A stretch of 6,571 bases of DNA from an uncultured Mycoplasmatota bacterium (GTDB lineage: Bacteria; Bacillota_I; Bacilli_A; Mycoplasmatales; Mycoplasmoidaceae): NCBI GenBank assembly GCA_949527715.1, contig CATEWF010000054.1, positions 1 to 6,571 on the forward strand. Reading direction: 5' to 3'. Each line of letters begins with the position of its first letter. The stretch's first letter is position 1. Positions 1-6,017 of the stretch are shown here, in pieces. A program made the position numbers and the translations under genes. The notes below the pieces were generated by a model. That model was given only the letters and a program-made list of their open reading frames with translations. It had not been told where the DNA came from and made no database searches.

Positions 1-50
1 TTTTTTTTTTTTTTTAGACAAAAAGTTAAAAAAATATACCAAAATTAGTT
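1..50 (-). repeat. Left copy of homopolymer promoter block
   Basis: At least 15 T (plus strand) begin at the window edge, followed by an A-rich block at 16-50. This block matches 924-957 at about 29 of 35 aligned positions with one 1-base indel, and it is joined to the T tract in the same order. In the right copy this arrangement lies just upstream of a lipoprotein -10 box. I infer that a minus-strand gene of the same family starts just left of the window and that this is its upstream promoter region. Its -10 box and start are not visible. Confidence 0.6.
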
Positions 51-91
51 CGAGTACATTATTGCAAAACAATAACTCATGTAGTTATAAA

Positions 92-871
92 TTAATCAGC
101 TGTTCTTCAACCTGTTTGTGGAAAACTACCTTTTGTTTTAATTCAATCTAATAAATCTTGTGAAGAAGCAATTGAAGTATTTAAAGATTTAACTACTCCT
201 GTGGTTGAAATACCTTGAAATGCACTACTACCAATATTTATTTGAGTTTGATATTCATTATGTAAATTTCACTTTATATCATTTAATATTAAACAATCTA
301 AAAAAGCATTGCCACCAATTGAAGTTAAGCTACTTGAAAATGTAACTGAAGTCAAAGATGAACAATCTTGAAAAACACTACTACAAATTGAAGATAATCT
401 AGTACAGTTAGAAAAATCTATAGAATTAATAGATGAACATTCAGAAAAAGCAACATCATTAATTGAAAATAATTGACTACAATTAGAAAAATCTACTGAA
501 ATTAATGAAAAAGAATTAGGGAAGGCATATGTACCAATCGAATTACATTTAGATCCTTTAGCAAAAGTTAAATTTTTAATAAATGACGGAATTTTTGTTG
601 TTGTTTGATTGTAATAAAAAGCATAATTAAAAATACTTGTTACATTTGCCGGAATTTGCATTGTATCACATGTATCTTTATATTGAGATAAATCAATTCC
701 ATCTTTAAAACCTAATAAAACATTGTTTTCGATGTTATAAACATTATCTGGCAATGCTTTTATTTTTTCTTCTGATGAACTTCCACAGCTTGTAGAAGTA
801 ATAGCAATTGTTGATCCAATTGCAGATATTCCTGTAAAACAAGCTAAAGTTTTTAATAATTTATTTTTCAT
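92..871 (-). CDS. Surface lipoprotein with BspA-like leucine-rich repeats
   Basis: A 259-aa protein read with TGA as Trp (W201, W243, W255); under the standard code it would stop falsely at 269. It begins with a basic N-terminus (MKNKLLK), a hydrophobic stretch and a lipobox ending TSTSC at Cys29, followed by GSSSEE. It should therefore be lipid-anchored on the outer face of the membrane. Residues about 75-230 carry repeats of the Treponema/BspA leucine-rich type, with recurring patterns such as SIDFSNC, LSSI, VFQDCSSL and SIGGNAF. Such LRR proteins usually act in adhesion or as variable antigens; that role here is inference. The tail (about 235-259, DLLDWIKTKG then QTGWRTAD) lacks the repeat pattern. 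Start at 871 is chosen because the signal peptide begins there. The leader is A-rich with no Shine-Dalgarno. The promoter contains a 20-base A tract that could switch expression. Confidence 0.87.
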
Positions 872-893
872 ATTTTTTTTGTTCTATATGATA

Positions 894-899
894 TTTATA
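894..899 (-). promoter_or_regulatory. -10 box of the lipoprotein gene
   Basis: Minus strand reads CGAG then TATAAAT immediately after the A tract. TATAAA is a near-consensus -10 hexamer with a G four bases upstream of it. The predicted start of transcription is near 887, giving a leader of roughly 16 bases before the ATG. No normal -35 is present: the position 17 bases upstream falls inside the A tract. Confidence 0.6.
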
Positions 900-903
900 C
901 TCG

Positions 904-923
904 TTTTTTTTTTTTTTTTTTTT
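904..923 (-). repeat. 20-base poly-A/T tract in the lipoprotein promoter
   Basis: Twenty consecutive T on the plus strand (A on the transcribed-gene strand) end four bases upstream of the TATAAA box of the lipoprotein. Tracts this long change length by slipped-strand mispairing. In the Mycoplasma hyorhinis vlp genes, a poly-A tract in the same place, next to the -10 box, sets ON/OFF transcription by its length. By analogy this is a likely phase-variation switch; that is inferred from position, not shown. Confidence 0.65.
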
Positions 924-957
924 AGAAAAAAAGTAAAAAAATGCACCCAAATTACTT
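924..957 (-). repeat. Right copy of the promoter-flanking block
   Basis: An A-rich block adjoining the homopolymer (plus strand starts AGAAAAAAAGTAAAAAAATG). It repeats 16-50 with about five mismatches and one indel. Conservation beyond the homopolymer itself suggests that the whole upstream promoter element was duplicated together with members of a lipoprotein family. Confidence 0.6.
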
Positions 958-1000
958 TTTTGATCAACAATAAATAATATAATTTTCATAATTTGAATTC

Positions 1001-1017
1001 TAACTATATAATAGTTA
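1001..1017 (+). promoter_or_regulatory. rny promoter -10 inside a perfect inverted repeat
   Basis: TATAAT at 1007-1012 is a consensus -10 box, with a weak -35 candidate TTTTCA at 983-988 (18-base spacer). Transcription would start near 1019, giving a leader of only about 8 bases before the ATG at 1027, with no Shine-Dalgarno. The -10 lies within TAACTAT-ATA-ATAGTTA, a perfect 7-bp inverted repeat with a 3-base centre. Confidence 0.6.
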
Positions 1018-1026
1018 AGCAAACTT

Positions 1027-2409
1027 ATGAAAACATTAAATGCACAATTAAGTGTTGTTAATGATGGTAAAAGTGTTGCACTAGTAGTAGTTGCTTGCAT
1101 ATTAATTCTTATATTAATATGCCTAGCAATCTTACTGATTGTTAAATTCATTAATCGTAATAAAAATAAAACACTTAATAATTCTGTTAATAACCAAAAC
1201 AATAAACAATTAGAAAAACAACTTGAATTATTAAACAAAAAAAATCAAATATTAGACAGAAAACTAGAAGAAATTTCTGGTTATTCTAAATCGCAAGCTA
1301 AACATGAACTTTTAGAAAGTTTAGATAATGAATTATCTAAATATATTAATAAAAAAATTCATGATGCTAATCAAGAAATAAAACAAAATCAAGAAAAAAT
1401 TGCTCAACAAATGATTGTTGAAGCAATGGAATCTATTGCTGAAGAGGCAGTAATAAACAATACAACATACACAATAAATCTTAAAAATGATAATGTCAAA
1501 GGACATATCATTGGGAAAAACGGTAAAAACATTATTACTTTTAAAGAAGTAACAGGAGTAGATGTGATCATTGATAAAGAACAATCAATTACTTTATCAT
1601 CTTTAAATCCTAAAAAAAGAGAAATTGCTCGTTTAACAATGAATAAACTTCTTTCTAAAAATATTGATCCATTGACAATTAAAAAAGTGTATGAAGAACA
1701 AAAACAAAGTTTTCAACAAACTATAACAGAATATGGAATGAACGCTGTAGAAACTAATTTAAAAATATATGATTTAAATAAATCATTGTATCCATTAATT
1801 GGTAATCTATATTTTAGAAGTTCATTCTCTCAAAATGTTTTATCTCATTCAATTGAAGTAGCAAAACTGTGTGAAAAAATTGCTAAAGAGTTAAATGTAG
1901 ATCCGATTAAAGCAAAAAAAATCGGTTTATTACATGACATTGGTAAATCAATTGATTATGAAATTGATTATGATCATGTATCTCAAGGAGTATTAATAGC
2001 TAAAAAGTATTGAAAAGACCAAGACTTAATTAATGCAATTGAAGCTCATCATAATCAAATTCCAGCTAATAATATTTATTCATGAATTGTGAAAATTGCT
2101 GATACTATATCTGCAGCTCGTCCAGGAGCAAGAAACACAACAACTGAAGAGTATTTAAAAAGAGTAAAACAAATGGAAGACATTTGTTACGAATTTACAG
2201 GAGTTAAAGAAGCTCATGTATACCACGCTGGTAGAACATTATTAGTATTTGTTGATCCTCTTGAAGTTGATGAATACATGTATGAAAAATTAGCATTTGA
2301 TATTAGAAAGAAATTAGAAGAAAACGATTTAACTAATTTCTATCAAATTGATATTACTATTAATAGAACTAGTACTTTTACTACAAAAACAACCCCAAAA
2401 ATAAGATAG
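1027..2409 (+). CDS. rny: Ribonuclease Y
   Basis: A 460-aa membrane-anchored endoribonuclease that initiates mRNA decay in Firmicutes and Mollicutes. It is read through two TGA Trp codons (W329 at 2011-2013, W353 at 2083-2085). Domain order matches the family: one transmembrane helix at about 17-41, a polar region rich in Gln/Lys/Glu predicted as coiled coil (about 50-140), a KH RNA-binding domain with GKNG at 163-166, then an HD phosphohydrolase domain. HD signatures are HSIEVA (His274), LLHDIGKS (His303-Asp304), EAHH (341-342) and the hallmark KIADTISAARPGAR (356-369). It is shorter than the 520-aa Bacillus subtilis enzyme, mainly through a shorter coiled coil. The start at 1027 puts the membrane helix near the N-terminus as in the family and follows a consensus -10. 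It is divergent from the lipoprotein gene and monocistronic as far as visible. Confidence 0.95.
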
Positions 2410-2424
2410 TTAACTTAAGTTAAC
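2409..2424. terminator. Palindromic hairpin between rny and the HAD gene
   Basis: GTTAACTTAAGTTAAC is a perfect 16-base palindrome that can fold as a 6-bp stem with a TTAA loop. It starts on the last base of the rny stop codon. T-rich sequence follows on both strands (GTCTTTTAGTTTT on plus, TATCTTATTTTT on minus). It sits between convergent genes, so it may terminate both. The stem is short and AT-rich, so efficiency is uncertain. Confidence 0.45.
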
Positions 2425-2462
2425 GTCTTTTAGTTTTAAAATTATTGAATAATAAAAAACAA

Positions 2463-3371
2463 TTAACAAACTTTAAAAAATTTTTTTAATTCCAAAGCAA
2501 CGCCTTTTTCGTTGTTGGTATTTTCTGTCATAAATCTTGCTGATAATTTTGCTGTCATAGTACCGTTTTTCATAGCATGACCATAATGAGCGGTTCTTAA
2601 CATTTCACTATCATTGTCACCATCTCCAAAAGCAAAACAATTTTCTAACGGGATACCATAATAACTTGATAAGTATTTAAGGGCCATACCTTTTGATGAA
2701 AATATTGAATTAATTTCAATAATTGTTCCCGCAGAAGGAATTGATCATGTTCTTACAATAAGCGTATTACTTAAACGTTTTATTTCATAAGTAATTTCAT
2801 CAATATATTTTTCATCTTTCATTAAGATAAGAATTGAGTGAATATCTGAATTAATATTTGATCAATCTTTATTAATATATTTAAACTTATCATTCTTTTC
2901 AATGTGGAAGTGAGAATATAAAGATTTCTTTTGAGCAGGATCTTTTGGTTTTTTATAGATAAAAACACCATCAATATTTTCAATAATAACGTTTTGAATT
3001 CATTGGTGAATCAATTTATTTTTAAAGATTTGAATAGCAATATGGTAGTTAAACCCTAAGTTTATAGGCATAAATTTAGCATTTGATGGATCTGTTATGT
3101 ATGAACCATTAAAATTAACCATTAAAGTCTTTAAACCTAATTGTTTGTAAAAGTTAATAGAAGCTCTTCTTGGACGACCTGTTGCAATAGCAAACAAGTT
3201 ACCTTTTGAACATATCTGTTTAACAACATCAATTGTTTCTTTGTCTAATTTCCCTTTGTTATTTAACAAAGTTCCATCTAAATCAGACATAATTAGATAT
3301 TTTTGTTCAAGATCTTGTGCGGTTTTAATACTCTTTAAAAGTTTCTTTTCTTTATTTGTTGTTTTTTTCAT
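2463..3371 (-). CDS. Cof-type HAD-IIB phosphatase
   Basis: A 302-aa protein read through three TGA Trp codons (W124, W170, W209); under the standard code it would look like two fragments. The HAD catalytic motifs are all present and in order: motif I DLDGTL with nucleophile Asp30 and acid/base Asp32, motif II Thr64 in AIATGR, motif III Lys227 in SSKGMAL, and motif IV GDGDND at 249-254 for magnesium. The large insert between motifs II and III is the C2B cap typical of Cof/YidA-like sugar-phosphate phosphatases; the actual substrate cannot be told from sequence. The protein is somewhat longer than the usual ~270 aa, with about 25 extra residues ahead of motif I. Its ATG overlaps the trpS stop codon by one base (TAATG), so it is the second gene of that transcript and probably translationally coupled. 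An AAGGTAGG stretch about 10 bases upstream may serve as Shine-Dalgarno. Confidence 0.9.
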
Positions 3372-4378
3372 TATCTAAAACCTACCTTTTTATAAACTTC
3401 GTTTATTTTTTTAGAAGCTATCTCATTAAATTCTTTTGTATTAACATCTAATGTTTTAGCAATTTTTGGATAATTTTTGCTATTTTTATTAAATTCATTT
3501 TGAAAATTTATTAAAAATTCTTTTAATAATATTGCTAAATCTTTTTTGAATTCACCATAATTTTTATCTTTGTATTGTTTAACAATATCTTCAATTTTCT
3601 TATTTGTTAAACATGAATAAATTGTTATTAAATTACTAACACCTGGTTGATTTTTAATATCAAAATTTACTTTATTTAAACTATCAGTTTTAGCAGACAT
3701 AATTTTTTTAGCAGAAACTTCAGGACTATCTAACAAGAAAATAGTTCCTTTTTCATTTTTATTAGATTTAGACATTTTAATTGTTGGATCTAATAGATCC
3801 ATAATTCTTGAACCATATTCAGGAATTAATGGTTCTGGAACATTAAATGTTTTGCCATATTTATTATTAAATCTATTAGCAATGTTTCTTGCTAATTCAA
3901 TGTGTTGTTTTTGGTCACTCCCTGTTGCGACATAGTCTGAGTCATATAAAAGAATGTCTGCAGCCATCAATGTAGGATAAATTAATAATCCTGTTGGAAT
4001 ATATTCAGTTCCGTTACTTGCTGATAGTTTAGAAGACTTATCTTTAAATTGAGTCATTCTTTTTAATTCACCTATTGTAGTATGACAAAGTAATATATGT
4101 GCTAATTCAGTATGAGCCGGAATTTCCGATTGAACAAACAGCTTAACTTTAGATTCATCAATTCCTGCAGATAAATATGTCAAAATAACATTTTTAATGT
4201 TATTTGATAATGTTTTAGGATCAAAAGTTGTTGTGATTGAATGTAAATCAGCAACAAATGCATAAATATGAAATTTTTCTTGTAAATTAATTAAAGGTTT
4301 GATAGCACCAAAATAATTACCCAAAGTAATTTTATTTGTTGGTTGTATTCCTGTAATTATTGTTTTAATATTACTCAT
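3371..4378 (-). CDS. trpS: Tryptophanyl-tRNA synthetase
   Basis: A 335-aa class Ic aminoacyl-tRNA synthetase that charges tRNA-Trp, normal length for the bacterial enzyme. The N-terminal signature TGIQPTNKITLGNYFGA (9-25) carries the TLGN form of the HIGH motif, and KMSKS is at 201-205. YPTLMAADILLY (134-145) carries the Asp expected to contact the indole nitrogen, followed by the conserved DQKQHIELARNIANRF block. Because TGA codes Trp here, the cell must charge the tRNA that reads UGA, and this is the enzyme that would do so. The protein itself contains no Trp. The ATG at 4378 follows a TATAAT box by about 23 bases. The HAD phosphatase gene follows with a one-base overlap. Confidence 0.96.
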   Translation of the reverse strand: MSNIKTIITGIQPTNKITLGNYFGAIKPLINLQEKFHIYAFVADLHSITTTFDPKTLSNNIKNVILTYLSAGIDESKVKLFVQSEIPAHTELAHILLCHTTIGELKRMTQFKDKSSKLSASNGTEYIPTGLLIYPTLMAADILLYDSDYVATGSDQKQHIELARNIANRFNNKYGKTFNVPEPLIPEYGSRIMDLLDPTIKMSKSNKNEKGTIFLLDSPEVSAKKIMSAKTDSLNKVNFDIKNQPGVSNLITIYSCLTNKKIEDIVKQYKDKNYGEFKKDLAILLKEFLINFQNEFNKNSKNYPKIAKTLDVNTKEFNEIASKKINEVYKKVGFR

Positions 4379-4388
4379 GTTTAATTAG

Positions 4389-4394
4389 TATAAT
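4389..4394 (+). promoter_or_regulatory. -10 box of the spx-nadK-EIIB operon
   Basis: A consensus TATAAT lies 19 bases upstream of the spx-like ATG, giving a predicted leader of about 13 bases. No convincing -35 is seen 16-18 bases upstream, which is common in mycoplasmas. The candidate -35 region lies inside the start of trpS. Confidence 0.55.
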
Positions 4395-4401
4395 AATAAA
4401 A

Positions 4402-4407
4402 ATTATA
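4402..4407 (-). promoter_or_regulatory. -10 box of trpS
   Basis: The minus strand reads TATAAT here, 23 bases upstream of the trpS ATG, with a predicted start near 4395. It faces the plus-strand -10 at 4389-4394, so the two predicted transcripts cross over a few bases. Its -35 region would lie in the spx-like coding sequence. Confidence 0.55.
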
Positions 4408-4413
4408 CATAAT

Positions 4414-4872
4414 ATGGTAAAAATATTTATTACTAATGGGTGTTTAGGTTGTCGCAAATCAATAAAATTTTTTCAAGACAACAATGTTGATTTTGTTAAA
4501 AAAGATTTTTCTAAAACCAAACTAACAAAACAAGAACTATTAGATATTTTATCTTTATCTAATAATGGTTTTTCTGACATCCTTTCAATTAAATCTAAAG
4601 AATACCAAACTAAAAAAAATCAAATTAATGATCTAAAACTTACTGAAATGATTAATTTAATTATTTCTAATCCGATGATTTTGAGCCGTCCTATTGTTAT
4701 CCAATATGATAATAATGACAAACCATTTAGATTACTTGTAGGTTACAATGCGAGTGATATTGAAATCTTTTTAAGAAAAGATCATAGAAAGTTTTTCAAA
4801 CAAAACAAAATTTGTGGTTTTGAAAATGTTTGTGGACAAATTTGTGGTAAATGCAATGCTAATGACAAATAA
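4414..4872 (+). CDS. spx: Spx/ArsC-family regulator with Cys-rich tail
   Basis: A 152-aa protein of the ArsC/Spx thioredoxin-fold family. It has the redox CXXC near the N-terminus (Cys10-Leu-Gly-Cys13 followed by RKS), a central ISIKSKEYQ stretch, SRPIVI at 91-96 and the Spx-like ending VGYNASDIEIFLRK. In Bacillus, Spx binds the RNA polymerase alpha C-terminal domain and redirects transcription under thiol stress; that role is assumed here. The normal family length is about 131 aa. The extra C-terminal tail holds Cys134, Cys140, Cys144 and Cys147, which I do not know from standard Spx. First gene of an operon: its last 11 bases overlap the NAD kinase reading frame. The short leader has no Shine-Dalgarno. 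The exact paralogue (Spx versus MgsR-like) is not certain. Confidence 0.8.
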   Translation: MVKIFITNGCLGCRKSIKFFQDNNVDFVKKDFSKTKLTKQELLDILSLSNNGFSDILSIKSKEYQTKKNQINDLKLTEMINLIISNPMILSRPIVIQYDNNDKPFRLLVGYNASDIEIFLRKDHRKFFKQNKICGFENVCGQICGKCNANDK

Positions 4873-5632
4873 AACTTTCAACATAATTTCAAAAGATAAG
4901 TCTCAAGTTGTTAACAAAATTAACAAGTTAATGACAAATAATGGATTTAAAAAAGAAATAAAAAATCCAAAATATGTTTTTGTATTAGGCGGGGATGGTA
5001 CTTTTATTAAAACAATAAATAAATTCTATTCAAAAGAAGTAAATTTAATCCACATAAACACCGGAAACATCGGATTTTATTCAAAATTTAATAGTAAAAA
5101 ACTTCCATCAATTAATCAGATTACTAATGAATCTAACTATATTAATCCAGATGTTTTATTAGCAAAAGCTAAAAATAAATACTTTAATGCAATAAACGAA
5201 ATTGCTATTAAGTCAACCAATACTATTTCTTGTGATATTTATATTAACAACACTTTTTATGAATCTTTTAGAGGAAGTGGTCTTCTTGTTTCAACTAAAA
5301 CAGGGTCAACTGGATTTTGTAAATCTGCATTAGGATCAATCATCTTTCCAACAGTTGATGCTTATGAATTAGTTGAATTGTTTCCCACATTACATGCAAA
5401 GAAAAATTCTATCAGTTCTCCAATTGTACTAGGTACAAAATCAAAAATTACTATTAAAAACATTTTGTCAAACTATAGTAATTCTCTTATTACAGACGGT
5501 ATTGAAAGAACTTGTTTATCTAACGAAGATTCTTTAAATATTGAAATTATTAAACCTAAATTTAAACTTTTATTTACTAAAAATGAATCTGAATACATTA
5601 AAAAAATACAAGAAACATTCATAAATGGGTAA
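4862..5632 (+). CDS. nadK: NAD kinase
   Basis: A 256-aa cytoplasmic enzyme that phosphorylates NAD to NADP with ATP or polyphosphate. Family landmarks are VLGGDGT (GGDGT at 43-47, catalytic Asp45), NTGNIGF (66-72), INEIAI with the NE pair at 112-113, and GLLVSTKTGSTGF (140-152), the conserved glycine-rich NAD-binding region. Two positions differ from the common GDGLxVSTPTGSTAY: GSG (138-140) for GDG, and Lys146 for Pro. Length is typical of Gram-positive NADKs. I place the start at 4862 because the frame upstream overlaps spx more deeply with unlike sequence; ATG at 4856 is an alternative adding two residues. No clear Shine-Dalgarno is visible, and the overlap with spx suggests coupled translation. 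The EIIB-like gene follows after two bases. Confidence 0.9.
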   Translation: MTNKTFNIISKDKSQVVNKINKLMTNNGFKKEIKNPKYVFVLGGDGTFIKTINKFYSKEVNLIHINTGNIGFYSKFNSKKLPSINQITNESNYINPDVLLAKAKNKYFNAINEIAIKSTNTISCDIYINNTFYESFRGSGLLVSTKTGSTGFCKSALGSIIFPTVDAYELVELFPTLHAKKNSISSPIVLGTKSKITIKNILSNYSNSLITDGIERTCLSNEDSLNIEIIKPKFKLLFTKNESEYIKKIQETFING

Positions 5633-5634
5633 TT

Positions 5635-5994
5635 ATGAAAAAAGGTAAATACATCTTCTTATCAATCATAACATTAGGCATTTTCCATTTTTACACTAAA
5701 TCTAAAGCAAAAAAGAGAGTAGGTAATACAAATACTAGTCTATCTGTCTCAAAAACATCAGGAATTAATGTAAATGCATTTATAAATGATATTGGTGGTA
5801 AAGATAACATTGTTTCTTGTGAATCTACAATATCAACTTTAAAAATTACATTTAAAAACATTAAGAAAATTTCAGATATTGAAAAAATCAAAAAAACTTA
5901 CAAAATAAAAGGTTGTATTAAATCAAATAATAAAATAACTTTTTTATTTGGAGACAATTCACAAGCTATCGAAAAAGAAATTAATAACAAATAA
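5635..5994 (+). CDS. Membrane-anchored PTS EIIB-like protein, active Cys absent
   Basis: A 119-aa protein with a hydrophobic N-terminal segment (about 6-20), a basic stop-transfer stretch (SKAKKR) and a soluble domain at about 46-118. The domain resembles glucose-type PTS EIIB: NAFINDIGGKDNIVSCE, then ISTLKITFKN, KIKKTYKIKG and FLFGDNSQAIEKEI match the usual IGGKENI, TRLRVTVKD, LGAKGV and VIFGPxAxxL elements. Ordinary EIIB is phosphorylated on the Cys in DxCxTRLR. The aligned residues are E-S-T-I-S-T-L-K, so the Cys is Thr65 and the Arg is Thr68; Cys62 lies three residues before. It is therefore unlikely to pass phosphate in the normal way. No EIIC or EIIA is in the window. It starts two bases after nadK, as third gene of the operon. 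Function is unknown. Confidence 0.72.
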   Translation: MKKGKYIFLSIITLGIFHFYTKSKAKKRVGNTNTSLSVSKTSGINVNAFINDIGGKDNIVSCESTISTLKITFKNIKKISDIEKIKKTYKIKGCIKSNNKITFLFGDNSQAIEKEINNK

Positions 5995-6014
5995 ATCCAC
6001 CATTTGGTGGATTT
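5993..6014. terminator. Bidirectional intrinsic terminator
   Basis: AAATCCACC, loop ATTT, then GGTGGATTT form a perfect 9-bp stem with five G-C pairs. TCTTTATTTTTT follows on the plus strand and TTTATTTGTTATT on the minus strand. The stem starts within the EIIB-like stop codon and lies three bases past the stop of the minus-strand repeat gene, so it serves both convergent units. Confidence 0.88.
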
Positions 6015-6017
6015 TCT

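Noticed and set aside
58..76. Small hairpin after the lipoprotein gene (7-bp stem, CAAAA loop on plus)
   Set aside because: Stem is AT-only except one G-C and one wobble pair, and no T run follows directly on the minus strand; too weak to call a terminator.
861..1238. Minus-strand frame of 125 codons overlapping the rny start
   Set aside because: It runs through the poly-A promoter tract (a Lys run) and antisense to rny, has no start signals and no recognisable composition; it is a shadow of the promoter region and rny.
1333..1584. Minus-strand frame of 83 codons inside rny
   Set aside because: Antisense to the RNase Y coiled-coil and KH region; its Phe/Ile/Tyr-rich content is what reversing Lys/Asn/Glu-rich AT-rich coding sequence produces.
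2011..2088. Apparent frameshift or pseudogene split in rny, and similar breaks in the lipoprotein and HAD genes
   Set aside because: Each break is a single in-frame TGA with conserved family sequence continuing in the same frame, so these are Trp codons, not lesions.
2441..2453. ATTATT-G-AATAAT inverted repeat downstream of the HAD gene
   Set aside because: One-base loop, no G-C pairs in the stem and T run on the wrong side; expected by chance in AT-rich spacer.
4814..4861. Longer NAD kinase start at 4814
   Set aside because: The extra 16 residues overlap the Cys-rich end of spx in another frame and do not resemble NadK N-termini; ATG at 4862 (or 4856) fits the family.
5691..5891. Minus-strand frame of 66 codons inside the EIIB-like gene
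   Set aside because: Antisense to a gene with clear domain homology; no ribosome site or promoter of its own.
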